In this document: one piece after another, positions 17,352 to 26,939 of the stretch
Layout: each line of letters opens with the position of its first letter
Position numbering within the stretch: the first letter of the stretch is position 1
Source: Octadecabacter temperatus
GTDB lineage: Bacteria; Pseudomonadota; Alphaproteobacteria; Rhodobacterales; Rhodobacteraceae
Assembly (NCBI RefSeq): GCF_001187845.1
Contig: NZ_CP012160.1
Span: forward strand, 124,001-188,000
Direction: 5' to 3'
DNA: 64,000 bases
Translations under genes and position numbers: made by a program
Notes under the pieces: model-generated
Database searches by the model: none
What the model was told of the DNA's origin: nothing
What the model saw: only the letters and a program-made list of their open reading frames with translations

Positions 17352-18542
17352 ATGTTACCGATCATCGACAACCAAACTGCCCGCCGCATATTCCTCGATA
17401 ACCACTTACTGTTGGGTGCGCGGTCAGGGGCGGGCAAGGGTGATGACCTGCAATCGGTGATCGACCACCTCGGGTTTGTGCAGGTCGACAGCGTGAACAC
17501 ACTGGCCCGTGCCCACGACCTGATCCTTTGGTCGCGTCGCCAACAATACCGCGCGCCGAATTTGCCCAAGCATATGAAAACCCGTGGTGCGTTCGAACAC
17601 TGGACACATGATGCGTCCGTCATTTCGATGCAGCACTTCGCGATGTGGCGTCACAAGTTCACCAAGGACAAAGCGTTTATGGATAAACGCTGGGGCGCTT
17701 GGCGGCGCGAGGGATTTCGTGAACAGCTCGACGGCGTGCTGCGTCAGATCACGGATGAGGGCGGATGTTCGTCCATGGATGTAGGCAAGGACGAAAAGAA
17801 AGGGTCAGGCGGCTGGTGGGACTGGCATCCGTCTAAAACCGCACTCGAATATCTTTGGCGTTCGGGCGATTTGTCCGTTTGCCACCGCAAAGGGTTTCGC
17901 AAGGTCTATGACCTGACCGAACGGGTCATCCCGCAAGAACACCTCGATGTACAAGTTTCCGAAGAAGACATGATCGACTGGGCCTGTATGTCGGCACTTA
18001 AACGTCTTGGCTTTGGAACCTCAGGCGAAATCGCTGCCTTTTATGAGATCATAACGCCTGCGCAAGCAAAGGCATGGTGCGCAGCTGCCTTGGCAAACCA
18101 CCGCATTGCCGAAGTTCAGATTGAATCCGCCGATGGGTCTCTTCGCTCATCCTTTATCATGGCTGATAAGCTCGACCCGCCCACGCCAGAACCGAATAAT
18201 CGTGTCCGGTTGCTTTCCCCATTCGACCCTGCCTTGCGTGACCGCAAACGCGCCGAGCGCCTTTTCACTTTCCATTACCGCATCGAAATCTTCGTGCCCG
18301 CCCCAAAACGGCAATACGGTTATTACGTATTTCCCGTCATGCAGGGCGATCGCATGATTGGCCGCGTCGACACCAAGCGCGACGGGGAGGCAACATTGGT
18401 CACGGCATTTTGGCCTGAAAAGGGTGTCCGCATGGGCAAAGCCCGCGTTCGCGCGCTTGAAGCCGAAATAGAACGCGTCGCGACTTTTGTTGGCAGTACA
18501 GACGTAACATGGGCTGCGGATTGGCTAAAAGAAAAAGCTTGA
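17352..18542 (+). CDS. YcaQ/AlkZ-like winged-helix DNA glycosylase
   Basis: 396 aa, HTH_42 family. The motif VQVDSVNTLARAHD contains Q44-x-D46, the QxD catalytic pair of the YcaQ-like (YQL) branch of these glycosylases, as opposed to the QxQ of AlkZ. HDASVISM, RWGAWRREG and LLSPFDPALRDRKRAERLF are also family features. Members unhook interstrand cross-links or excise bulky N7-alkylpurines. No secondary-metabolite resistance cluster surrounds it, so a housekeeping repair role is likely. Confidence 0.88.
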   Translation: MLPIIDNQTARRIFLDNHLLLGARSGAGKGDDLQSVIDHLGFVQVDSVNTLARAHDLILWSRRQQYRAPNLPKHMKTRGAFEHWTHDASVISMQHFAMWRHKFTKDKAFMDKRWGAWRREGFREQLDGVLRQITDEGGCSSMDVGKDEKKGSGGWWDWHPSKTALEYLWRSGDLSVCHRKGFRKVYDLTERVIPQEHLDVQVSEEDMIDWACMSALKRLGFGTSGEIAAFYEIITPAQAKAWCAAALANHRIAEVQIESADGSLRSSFIMADKLDPPTPEPNNRVRLLSPFDPALRDRKRAERLFTFHYRIEIFVPAPKRQYGYYVFPVMQGDRMIGRVDTKRDGEATLVTAFWPEKGVRMGKARVRALEAEIERVATFVGSTDVTWAADWLKEKA

Positions 18543-18608
18543 ACAATGTTCACGTTTGTGAGATGAATAGCTCCAATTATATTCGTTAGCCAATTTTGGA
18601 GGTGCCTT

Positions 18609-19817
18609 ATGGCCCATGTTATTCAAACTGAAACCCTTGTCGAGGAGGGGGTCATTACCTCCGATCAGGGTGACATCATCGCGCGCCGCTCTAGGCAGGT
18701 GATGGTTTCCCTCGTTATCAATTCTGTTCTTTGTTTCGGCATCATCGCCGCCGCTGCTGGTTTTATCGGCCTTTTGGCGGACGCCCTCGCGGTTGCGATT
18801 GTCGGCGGTCTTTTCCTAGGGATTGGTGCGACGATCCTTGTCAAAGCGACAGACCTTTACCGTATGTTCGGAACCGCCTCCGCGCTGATTGGCGCAGGCA
18901 TGCTGACAGGCGGTGCCTCGATTGAAATTCTCGACATCTTCGGCGAGCAATCTGGCGGGTTGGCCCTTATGGTTCTTGGGCTTGTTGGCGCATTGACCGC
19001 AGCCTTCTTCAACCGAAATGGGCCCGAGCACACCGGTTTCCTGACGGGGAGTTTGCTCTTAATGACAGGCGCAATGCACATTGGCGGGCTGTACCTCTGG
19101 GCAGGATCCGCTGACATTTCGGGAATTACCGTTCCGATGCTGCACTTCTACGTCGCTGCAGCAGTTTTCGCCGCGGGTATGTTCATCGACGTGCGGTTCA
19201 TATCAGCACTCGCGATCGTTCCGTTCGCGCAAATGCTCGATACCGGAACGTTCTATTTCCACGCGATGTACGCATTCTACAGCCCTGAAACCACGCTCAG
19301 CATTGTGCAGCTTGCCGTCGCCATGGCCATCTGTGTCGCCGTTGCAGGCTTGTTGACAGACCGCTACCGCCGCCACACGCATATGTTCGGCATCATGGCG
19401 TTTATCGTTGCCAACCTATGTTTCCTTGTCGGCTCACTTTGGGGTGACGTTGTGGGCAGTCACATTTGGGGACCGGGTTTCCGCGACTACAACGATGACT
19501 ATCAAACCTACTATGACGCGGTTGATGCGTTTGAGGCCAGCACGCTTGTTATCTCCGAAGACATGTACTCAATCGTGTGGGCAATTCTGCTGATCCTTGC
19601 GGCCTTCTGGTCCGCCCACACCAACCGTCGCGGCATCTTTAACGCGGCCATGACCTTCGGTGCGATCCACGCCTACACCCAAGCGTTTGAGACGTTTTAT
19701 GACGAACCCCTCGCGTATGTCATCGGTGGCTTGGCAGCGATCCCGCTGGCATGGGGGCTGTGGCGCTTGAACGACCAGTTCGAAAGCCGCAACGCCGCCG
19801 AACAAATCGCAGCCTAA
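18609..19817 (+). CDS. Polytopic membrane protein, DUF2157-like
   Basis: 402 aa. A soluble N-terminal segment (residues 1-33: TLVEEGVITSDQGDIIARRSRQ) resembles the DUF2157 lead-in, followed by about 10-11 hydrophobic helices. Function unknown. The sequence between 280 and 320 (GFRDYNDDYQTYYDAVDAFEAS) is an acidic, aromatic extramembrane loop that may carry function. It has a good GGAGG ribosome-binding site and ends at a strong terminator; monocistronic. Confidence 0.8.
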   Translation: MAHVIQTETLVEEGVITSDQGDIIARRSRQVMVSLVINSVLCFGIIAAAAGFIGLLADALAVAIVGGLFLGIGATILVKATDLYRMFGTASALIGAGMLTGGASIEILDIFGEQSGGLALMVLGLVGALTAAFFNRNGPEHTGFLTGSLLLMTGAMHIGGLYLWAGSADISGITVPMLHFYVAAAVFAAGMFIDVRFISALAIVPFAQMLDTGTFYFHAMYAFYSPETTLSIVQLAVAMAICVAVAGLLTDRYRRHTHMFGIMAFIVANLCFLVGSLWGDVVGSHIWGPGFRDYNDDYQTYYDAVDAFEASTLVISEDMYSIVWAILLILAAFWSAHTNRRGIFNAAMTFGAIHAYTQAFETFYDEPLAYVIGGLAAIPLAWGLWRLNDQFESRNAAEQIAA

Positions 19818-19822
19818 AACGC

Positions 19823-19857
19823 AAACGGGCGGGGAGTGATCCCCGCCCGTTTCAATT
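19823..19857. terminator. Bidirectional terminator between the DUF2157-like gene and dapA
   Basis: AAACGGGCGGGGA (19823-19835), loop GTGA, TCCCCGCCCGTTT (19840-19852): a perfect 13-bp stem with A- and T-tracts on either side, serving the two convergent genes. Confidence 0.92.
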
Positions 19858-19874
19858 TGTACCTAAGAATGGCT

Positions 19875-20747
19875 TCAGTTCAACAAACCCGCATGCACCA
19901 TCGCGCTGCGCATCAGTTCTTTGGTTTCATCCAATAACCCTGTCAGCGGCGAGCGCACTTCTTCAGAACACATCCCCAGCAACGACATCCCGTATTTCGC
20001 GCTAACCAAGCCTGGCTCGGTAAAGATCGCCTTATGAAGCGGCATCAAACGGTCATTGATCGCTAAAGCTGCATCATAATCACCAGCCAAAGTCGCGTTC
20101 TGCATCTGCGCACAAAGCGCAGGCGCCACGTTCGCGGTTACAGAAATACAACCAACGCCGCCTTGCGCATTAAATCCAATCGCAGTCGGGTCTTCGCCGG
20201 ACACCTGAACGAAATCTGTCCCACAAGACAGGCGCTGATTAGGAACCCGAGCCAAATCACCCGTCGCGTCTTTGACGCCCATGATCATCTCATGCTTCGC
20301 CAACTCACCCATCGTTTCCGGCGTCATGTCGACAACTGAACGACCAGGTATGTTGTAGATTACAATCGGCAAGCCACAGTCAGCCGCCGCCATGTAATGG
20401 GCAATAAGCCCACGCTGCGTAGGCTTGTTGTAGTACGGCGTTACGACCAATGCCGCATCCGCGCCCGCGGCCTTAGCAGCCTTCACCAACCGCACAGTTT
20501 CAGCCGTGTTGTTAGACCCAGCACCAGCAACAATCGGGAAACGCCCATTGGCGGCTTCGACAACTGTTTCAACGACTTTGTCATGCTCGGAATGGGTCAA
20601 TGTGGGGGATTCGCCGGTCGTTCCAACAGGAACCAACCCGTGGGACCCTTGATCCACATGCCACTCGACAAGTTTTTTCAACGTATCGAGATCCAGCTGG
20701 CCGTTCGCGAACGGCGTGACAAGAGCAGGCAAAGAACCTTTGATCAT
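19875..20747 (-). CDS. dapA: 4-hydroxy-tetrahydrodipicolinate synthase
   Basis: 290 aa. Condenses pyruvate and aspartate semialdehyde in lysine/diaminopimelate synthesis. [17 protein letters not shown], the catalytic Tyr131 in IYNIPGR and Schiff-base Lys159 in GVKDATGD are all in place. I set the start at the ATG at 20747 because AAGGA lies about 8 nt upstream; an ATG at 20756 has that sequence immediately adjacent. Longer upstream frame is not conserved. Divergent from the lytic transglycosylase, which uses the product of this pathway (meso-DAP peptidoglycan). Confidence 0.95.
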   Translation of the reverse strand: MIKGSLPALVTPFANGQLDLDTLKKLVEWHVDQGSHGLVPVGTTGESPTLTHSEHDKVVETVVEAANGRFPIVAGAGSNNTAETVRLVKAAKAAGADAALVVTPYYNKPTQRGLIAHYMAAADCGLPIVIYNIPGRSVVDMTPETMGELAKHEMIMGVKDATGDLARVPNQRLSCGTDFVQVSGEDPTAIGFNAQGGVGCISVTANVAPALCAQMQNATLAGDYDAALAINDRLMPLHKAIFTEPGLVSAKYGMSLLGMCSEEVRSPLTGLLDETKELMRSAMVHAGLLN

Positions 20748-20909
20748 GATACGCATCCTTAATAGGGGGACCGGTATTGGTCCGTTAATATCCGCGTCTC
20801 TAGTGGGGTTTTCCGCCTTTGCCAAGTTTGTGAGTTGCACGGTACATTGGATAAACTACCTATGTGACTAGAAGACGCCTAGTCTCGGGCGAAAAGGATA
20901 CGAACCGTA

Positions 20910-23045
20910 ATGAAAACAATCGTCATATCAGCGCTGGCCGGATGGCTAATGGTTGTGCCCGTATGGGCGCAAGAATCGCCTGATGACGAGACGTTCTCGG
21001 ATGCTTTGGCGTCATTGGCAGGCAGCACCGACGCGTCGCCAAGTTTTGTGAACGGCACCGAGGTTGAGCAAGACCTGCTGGAATGGGTGAACTATCGCGA
21101 CAACGACACAGAGGCGCCGTTTGCAAGCTACACAGATTTCCTTAACCGTCGCCCCAACTGGCCGGGGAACAGCCGTATCCGCGCAAACGCTGAACGGGCG
21201 ATAGATGAAAACGTATCTACACTCGATGCGCTGCGATTCTTTGATGGTTCTGACATTGAAACGGGGCAGGGCGCTGTCGCCTTCGCAAATGCACTTATTG
21301 CCGATGGTCGCAGCGCAGACGCCGCCGCGATGCTCATTGACGTCTGGACCAGCGACGCGCTGACGACATCCAGCCACCAAGCGATCATCAACGCATATCC
21401 CGAAGTTGTGGCACCCTATCACGAGGCCCGCGCCGATATGCTTCTTTGGCGGTGGCGTACCACTGATGCCACCAACGTTCTGCCACTGCTGGATGAAGGC
21501 CAACAAGCCCTAACCCGTGCGCGGATCGCGATTATCAATCGCGCTGGCGACATTAATGATCGCGAAGAGCTCATTCCGGAACGGCTAAAAGACAGCCCCG
21601 GTCTTCATTATGATCGTTTCAACTGGTTTGCAGATCGCGGCGACTGGACCCAAGCCAGTATCATTCTTACGGCGCAATCAACCAGTGCAGACCGTTTGGG
21701 AATCCCTTGGCGGTGGGGCTCTTGGCGACGCACGCTCGCCCGTTGGCACATGCGCGAAGGCAACATCGACCTCGCCTATGCGTTCGCGTCCGACCATTTT
21801 ATTGCGCCAGATGAAAGCAACTACGCAGACCTTGAGTGGCTGTCGGGCTACATCGCCTTGACATACCTTAAGGATTACAACCTCGCGCTCACGCATTTCG
21901 AACGCTTCGATGGCGCCGTTACTTCGCCTATTTCCAAAGGGCGAGCGGGCTATTGGCTGGGGCGCACGCACGAAGGGCTGGGCAACGCCGAAGCCGCAAT
22001 CGCAGCCTTCCAAATGGGTGCGCAACATCAGACATCGTTTTACGGATTATTGTCCGCCGAACGGTTGGGCCTGACAATGAACCCCGATTTGGTCGGCGGC
22101 GAAGACTTTGGCAATTGGCGAACAAGTCAAGTTCTAGACAATGAACTTGTGCAAGCGGGTCTAGCCTTACTTGGTGCGGGCGAACGTGGCCTTGCCGTTC
22201 TGTTCTTCCGTGACGCTGCGCAGTCAATGTCGCGGCAGGAAATCGGCCAACTCGGCGCGATGTTCATGGATTTGGAGGAGCCGTTTTACACGGTCCTGAT
22301 CGCCAAAACCGCCGTGCGCGATCATCTTATTGTGCAGGATGCCTATTTCCCAATTCACCCAATGGCGCAGATGGACCTTCCTGTTGAACCCGCCCTTGCA
22401 TTGGCAATTGCCCGCCAAGAATCCGAGTTCCGCACAGATGCCGGCAGCAGTGTGGGTGCGCTGGGCTTGATGCAATTAATGCCTGCGACGGCCCAAGAGG
22501 TCGCAGGTTGGCTTGATTTGCCTTATGGTCGTTCGCGCCTGACAACCGACTGGGCCTATAACGCGGCGCTCGGGTCTGAATATCTTGCGTTTCTCACCCG
22601 TGAATTTGGCGACTCTCCGGTAATGATCGCCGCTGGTTACAATGCGGGCCCAAGCCGCCCGAAGTCATGGATGGACGAACGGGGTGATCCGCGCCGCAAT
22701 ATCTTGAACCCTGATCCGGTGGACGTGATCGACTGGATTGAACACATCCCGTTTCGCGAAACCCGCAACTACGTGATGCGCGTGACCGAAGGCATCCCCG
22801 TCTACCGTGCACGGCTAACGGGGCAAATCGGCCCTGTCGCGTTCACTGATATCCTGATTGGTGCCGCGCCGGTCATTCGTCCCGTTGCACGTCCTGATCG
22901 TGACGTCGAAGCACCGCCTGTTCCAGTGGAAACCGATCTGCAGCCAGACCCCGATCTCCCGCCAGTCCGCCGCGCTGGTGAGCTCGCGCCAACGGGTCCA
23001 ACAGGCCCACAATCCATCCGCCCCGTTGCACGTGCAGGTGACTAA
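20910..23045 (+). CDS. Soluble lytic murein transglycosylase (Slt70-like)
   Basis: 711 aa with signal peptide (residues 1-20, ending WAQ), a long alpha-superhelical repeat region and a C-terminal SLT domain. Catalytic Glu is in ALAIARQESEFRTDAGS near residue 503, with GALGLMQLMPATAQEVA and AAGYNAGPSRP. Cleaves glycan strands in the periplasm. The tail beyond about residue 650 is Pro/Arg-rich and disordered-looking. Convergent with the DMT transporter; the stops share CTAA at 23042-23045. Confidence 0.93.
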   Translation: MKTIVISALAGWLMVVPVWAQESPDDETFSDALASLAGSTDASPSFVNGTEVEQDLLEWVNYRDNDTEAPFASYTDFLNRRPNWPGNSRIRANAERAIDENVSTLDALRFFDGSDIETGQGAVAFANALIADGRSADAAAMLIDVWTSDALTTSSHQAIINAYPEVVAPYHEARADMLLWRWRTTDATNVLPLLDEGQQALTRARIAIINRAGDINDREELIPERLKDSPGLHYDRFNWFADRGDWTQASIILTAQSTSADRLGIPWRWGSWRRTLARWHMREGNIDLAYAFASDHFIAPDESNYADLEWLSGYIALTYLKDYNLALTHFERFDGAVTSPISKGRAGYWLGRTHEGLGNAEAAIAAFQMGAQHQTSFYGLLSAERLGLTMNPDLVGGEDFGNWRTSQVLDNELVQAGLALLGAGERGLAVLFFRDAAQSMSRQEIGQLGAMFMDLEEPFYTVLIAKTAVRDHLIVQDAYFPIHPMAQMDLPVEPALALAIARQESEFRTDAGSSVGALGLMQLMPATAQEVAGWLDLPYGRSRLTTDWAYNAALGSEYLAFLTREFGDSPVMIAAGYNAGPSRPKSWMDERGDPRRNILNPDPVDVIDWIEHIPFRETRNYVMRVTEGIPVYRARLTGQIGPVAFTDILIGAAPVIRPVARPDRDVEAPPVPVETDLQPDPDLPPVRRAGELAPTGPTGPQSIRPVARAGD

Positions 23046-23908
23046 GCAGCGCGTCGTGCGCGCCACAATGTGAACATGCCCGCAGCAACAACCAGAGCCG
23101 CCCCAAGCGCGACATTCAGCGCCACGGTTTCGCTGAAAACTGTAATCCCGATGGCGCTGGCAAAGACCAGTTGCAGATAGGCAAACGGCTGCACCGAACT
23201 CGCCTCAGCGACCTCATAAGTTTTGATCAACAACCAATGCCCTGACACTCCCGTGATGCAAAGCGCGCCCATCCACCACCAATCGTTTCCAGCCATCGGC
23301 TCCCACATCCATAGGCCCAGAGGGGTCAACGCGATGGCCCCGACGACGCCCGTCCAAAAAAACGACGTTGCTGTGCTGTCTTTGCGGGCCGCGTATCGCG
23401 TCAGCAGCCCATAAAGCGCGAACATGAATGCGGCCAATAACGGAATTGCCGCCGCAGGGGTGAAAACCGCGACCCCTGGCTTTAGAATAATCAACACACC
23501 GATAAATCCCACGCCAATGGCGGACCATCTCCGCCAACCGACGTTTTCCCCTAAAATGGGGCCGGACAACGCGGCGATTAAAAGTGGGTAACAGGTGAAT
23601 ATCGCATGTGCCTCAACTAGTCCGAGGTAGATAAACGCCGTGACCATTACGCAAATCTCGGACGCCAAAAGTAGCCCGCGAAAGGCTTGCAGGAATGGTT
23701 GACGCGTTGCCGCTGCCGCCCGAACAGATCCCATCTGTCGTTTCGCGATGGCAATCACAAAAGCCGCGAAAAACCAGTAGCGGATGGTGACAATCATCAA
23801 CACATTGTATTCGCCTGCCAGATACCGGCTGATCCCGTCTTGAACCGCAAATACGAATGTCGTCGCGATCATCAACAAAATGCCAAGGCGGACGTTTTGG
23901 GTGGTCAT
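23042..23908 (-). CDS. DMT-family transporter (EamA domains)
   Basis: 288 aa with ten hydrophobic segments and two EamA repeats: GILLMIATTFVFAVQDGISRYLAGEY at the start and PFAYLQLVFASAIGITVFSETV in the second half. An inner-membrane metabolite exporter of unknown substrate. It begins 4 nt inside the end of mnmD (ATGA), so it is coupled to that tRNA-modification gene; the functional link is not obvious. Confidence 0.88.
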   Translation of the reverse strand: MTTQNVRLGILLMIATTFVFAVQDGISRYLAGEYNVLMIVTIRYWFFAAFVIAIAKRQMGSVRAAAATRQPFLQAFRGLLLASEICVMVTAFIYLGLVEAHAIFTCYPLLIAALSGPILGENVGWRRWSAIGVGFIGVLIILKPGVAVFTPAAAIPLLAAFMFALYGLLTRYAARKDSTATSFFWTGVVGAIALTPLGLWMWEPMAGNDWWWMGALCITGVSGHWLLIKTYEVAEASSVQPFAYLQLVFASAIGITVFSETVALNVALGAALVVAAGMFTLWRARRAA

Positions 23909-24573
23909 AATGCCCCTCGCACCATGTGTCGCTTGCGTCCAAATCCCGGCACACGCTCAATCGTGAAACCAGCGTCCGCCAGCCCACGGCGCACAAATCC
24001 AGCAGCAGTATACGTTGCAACCGTGCCGCCTTTTGCGGTATGCACCCCGACCTGAGCCATCAAATCCGCGCCCCAAAGCTCGGGGTTCTTGGCTGGGGAA
24101 AACCCATCAAGGTACCACGCATCCGCACGGCCATCCCAATCAGGCAAAGTTTCGCGTGCGTCCCCGACAATCACGCGCAGTTCAAAATCGGGCCCGCCAA
24201 TTTGCGGGCTCAGGATCTCCATGTCGGAGTCATCTTCTATGAGATCCATCGGCAAGCCTTCGAACGCGTTCAACGCGCGGATCATGTCTGCAATAGGCAT
24301 CGGAAAGGCCTCAAAGCTGGTGAAATGCAGCTTGCCTTTCACGCCCGCCTTGCGCCACGCTGCCAAAGTCACGAGGAAATTCAGACCGGTGCCAAACCCC
24401 AGCTCGGCCACATGAAACCCATCTTGAAACCGCTCAGGTAGGTCATTCCCGCGCAAAAACACATGCTGCGTCTCGGCTACGCCATCATCAAGCGAGTAAT
24501 ACGGATCGTCAAATTGCAACGACACCGGCACCCCACTGTCGCGCCATTCCAAATTCGCCCGCTGGTCTGTCAT
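23905..24573 (-). CDS. mnmD: tRNA 5-methylaminomethyl-2-thiouridine methyltransferase domain protein (MnmD, MnmC N-terminal type)
   Basis: 222 aa. LEWRDSGVPVSLQFDDPYYSLDDGVAETQHVFLRGNDLPER, AELGFGTGLNFLVT (SAM site) and WYLDGFSPAKNPELW are the MnmC methyltransferase signature. Finishes mnm5s2U34 in tRNA from nm5s2U. The stand-alone length shows the FAD domain is not fused. ATG at 24573 gives the conserved N-terminus; upstream codons in the same frame are not family-like. The divergent FAD enzyme 50 bp away may be the missing half. Confidence 0.88.
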   Translation of the reverse strand: MTDQRANLEWRDSGVPVSLQFDDPYYSLDDGVAETQHVFLRGNDLPERFQDGFHVAELGFGTGLNFLVTLAAWRKAGVKGKLHFTSFEAFPMPIADMIRALNAFEGLPMDLIEDDSDMEILSPQIGGPDFELRVIVGDARETLPDWDGRADAWYLDGFSPAKNPELWGADLMAQVGVHTAKGGTVATYTAAGFVRRGLADAGFTIERVPGFGRKRHMVRGAL

Positions 24574-24622
24574 GTCGTAGTGTCCTATTTGGTTGGGGGG
24601 ACCATGAAAGCAGGCGGCAGTG

Positions 24623-25654
24623 ATGGCAACGGTTGATGTGACAATTCGCGGGGCAGGGGCATTCGGCCTGAGCGTTGCTTGGGCGTGCCAAAAAGCGGGC
24701 GCAACCGTGCGTGTTATTGACCCCAACGGCGTCGCGTCAGGTGCGTCGGGTGGTATTGTCGGCGCACTCGCCCCGCATGTGCCTGAACAATGGAACCCAA
24801 AAAAAGCGTTCCAATTGGAAAGTCTTTTGATGGCTGAAAGTTGGTGGGCGGACGTGGAAGCCGCGGGTGGCTTAGCATCTGGTTATGCCCGAACTGGGCG
24901 CCTGCAAGCATTGCCCGAAAACGCCTTAAAGCTCGCCCAAGAACGCGGACTCAACGCGCAAACATTGTGGCAGGGCCGCGCTGTTTGGGAGGTGGTTGAC
25001 GCGCATAGCGGCTTCACCCCGAAATCCGAATCTGGCCTGCTCATCCATGACACACTGACGGGACGCATTCACCCCAAGCAAGCGTGCCATTCCCTCGCCG
25101 CAGCCATCCAATCAGGCGGCGGTGAGATTGTGACTGATGCAGCGCATGAAGGCCACGTCGTCTGGGCAACTGGCTGGGAAGGTCTTGATGAATTGACAGC
25201 ACAGCACACGCGCCTTGTCGGTGCAGGTATCAAAGGCCAAGCAATACTTCTGGATTATGACGCGCGCACCGCACCGCAACTGTTCATCGATGGGCTGCAC
25301 ATCATCCCGCATTTCGATGGCACGACAGCAATCGGCGCCACGACCGAGCGTGAATTTGACGAACCATTCACAACCGATGCCCAATGCGACACTCTTCTTG
25401 CCAAAGCCCGCGCAGCGGTTCCCGCCTTGCAGGACGCCCCTGAAATTCGTCGTTGGGCGGGCTTGCGGCCACGTGCGCGCACCCGCGCACCCATGCTTGG
25501 TGAACATCCGTTCTGCAAAGGTGAATTCATCGCGAACGGTGGCTTCAAAATCGGATTTGGTATGGCCCCGCTTGCGGCCGAGAAACTCGCTCAACTTATC
25601 CTGAAAGGCGAAAACACGATCCCGCCTGACTTCGACCCAGTCAAAAGCCTTTAG
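24623..25654 (+). CDS. FAD-dependent oxidoreductase, candidate MnmC C-terminal (MnmC2) counterpart
   Basis: 343 aa DAO-fold enzyme: FAD site RGAGAFGLSVAW (residues 9-20), GVASGASGGIVGALAPH and the C-terminal WAGLRPRARTRAPMLG / IANGGFKIGFGMAPLAAEKLA. The ASGASGG..ALxP and APLAAEKLA segments resemble the oxidoreductase half of MnmC, which converts cmnm5U to nm5U. Divergent from mnmD. GTG at 24620 is an alternative start two residues earlier. Could instead be another glycine/amino-acid oxidase. Confidence 0.65.
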   Translation: MATVDVTIRGAGAFGLSVAWACQKAGATVRVIDPNGVASGASGGIVGALAPHVPEQWNPKKAFQLESLLMAESWWADVEAAGGLASGYARTGRLQALPENALKLAQERGLNAQTLWQGRAVWEVVDAHSGFTPKSESGLLIHDTLTGRIHPKQACHSLAAAIQSGGGEIVTDAAHEGHVVWATGWEGLDELTAQHTRLVGAGIKGQAILLDYDARTAPQLFIDGLHIIPHFDGTTAIGATTEREFDEPFTTDAQCDTLLAKARAAVPALQDAPEIRRWAGLRPRARTRAPMLGEHPFCKGEFIANGGFKIGFGMAPLAAEKLAQLILKGENTIPPDFDPVKSL

Positions 25655-26445
25655 CGCATCACCGCTTCCATGCACTGCTCGCCCTTCGGTCCGCGTACCC
25701 ATGCCGCGCCATCCGCCCAGCACAGGGTTGCAGATTGCGGTTCACACAATGGGGCTGTTGCGCGGTAGGTCACTTCGGTCAGCGGCTTGCCCAATTGCGC
25801 CTCCCCCATAAGCATCAAATGTTGCGCCAGCAGTGGCCCATGCACGACCAGATCGTCATACTTCTCAACACGCCGGGCGTAGGGTCGGTCATAGTGAATG
25901 CGGTGCCCATTGAACGTCAGTGCAGAGTAACGAAACAACGTTGTTCGGTCGAATTCGACCGTCTGTGAATGGGTTTCATCGGTCCGCGCTGTTGGCCGCT
26001 CCGGGGTCTCACCATCATCTTCGCGGTAGACTAGATCCTGCCATTCGCTCAGCACAACGGTTCCCCGCTGACGTATGTCATGGCGCACCCGCACGAATGC
26101 CAGCGGGCCAGATCGCCCTGTTTTCCGGGTCACACCTTCGATGTTTGAAACCTTGTCAGCCTGCACACCCGCCCGCAAATTCGCATGAAACAACAACCGT
26201 CCAGCGGCCCACATCCGCCGCGGTAATCCCATGTCAGGCAGGAACCCACCCAAGGCCGGATGCCCGTCACGCCCTAGGTTTTCTGGTGGTTGCGGGTCCC
26301 AAAAGTAGATGTGATGAAAAAACGGAGGCAACGTGCTGCCGCTTTCAATCGTTTGCTCCATCCCCAAGGTCGCTTGCAACGCGCGCGCGCGGGCAGGGTC
26401 CAATATGTCGGTTAGTGATTGTGTTGATGATGTCTGCACTGTCAT
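25651..26445 (-). CDS. MaoC/FAS1-like dehydratase, mesaconyl-C4-CoA hydratase / HTD2-like
   Basis: 264 aa double hot-dog protein. FHHIYFWDPQPPENLGRDGHPALGGFLPDMGLPRRMWAAG near the N-terminus and FRYSALTFNGHRIHYDRPYA with the catalytic N-x-H..D region in the second half match the HTD2/mesaconyl-CoA hydratase group. Acts on a beta-hydroxyacyl- or mesaconyl-CoA. ATG at 26445 chosen; a TTG at 26481 would reach into the divergent VOC gene. Stop shared with the FAD enzyme by 4 nt (TTAG). Confidence 0.8.
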   Translation of the reverse strand: MTVQTSSTQSLTDILDPARARALQATLGMEQTIESGSTLPPFFHHIYFWDPQPPENLGRDGHPALGGFLPDMGLPRRMWAAGRLLFHANLRAGVQADKVSNIEGVTRKTGRSGPLAFVRVRHDIRQRGTVVLSEWQDLVYREDDGETPERPTARTDETHSQTVEFDRTTLFRYSALTFNGHRIHYDRPYARRVEKYDDLVVHGPLLAQHLMLMGEAQLGKPLTEVTYRATAPLCEPQSATLCWADGAAWVRGPKGEQCMEAVMR

Positions 26446-26481
26446 ACTTTCGATGCTGACCAAATCCGCAGGAGCCCGCAA

Positions 26482-26877
26482 GTGCCCAAGCTGAAATCTT
26501 TAGATCATCTCGTACTGACGGTCGCCTCTACTGATGCGACGTCCGCGTTCTATGAAACGGTCTTAGGCATGACCGTTGAGCAGTTTGTAGTCGCTGATGG
26601 CTCAACACGAACGGCGCTTTTCTTTGGGTGTCAGAAAATCAACCTGCACCAAACCGGCGCTGAATTTGAACCACACGCGCAGCACCCGACATCTGGCTCT
26701 GCCGATCTGTGTTTCTTATCGGACACGCCAATTCCAGACTGGATCGCTCACTTCGTATCGCTCGACGTTCCCATTCTTGAAGGCCCGATTAAACGCACAG
26801 GGGCGACCGGACCGCTCCTGTCAATCTACATTCGCGATCCTGACGGCAACCTGATCGAGGTCGCCACCACACAGTAG
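26482..26877 (+). CDS. VOC-family (glyoxalase/bleomycin-resistance fold) protein
   Basis: 131 aa. Starts with SLDHLVLTVASTDATSAFYETVLGM and ends with SIYIRDPDGNLIEVA, the paired beta-alpha-beta-beta-beta modules of the VOC fold with metal-ligand His and Glu candidates. Reaction unknown. GTG start at 26482, only 36 bp from the divergent MaoC-like start, so their promoters must overlap. Confidence 0.85.
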   Translation: MPKLKSLDHLVLTVASTDATSAFYETVLGMTVEQFVVADGSTRTALFFGCQKINLHQTGAEFEPHAQHPTSGSADLCFLSDTPIPDWIAHFVSLDVPILEGPIKRTGATGPLLSIYIRDPDGNLIEVATTQ

Positions 26878-26939
26878 GCAAAACCCTTGCACTTCCCGTG
26901 TGGTATCGCATTCTGCACGTTCAACACTGGAGAGGTCTT

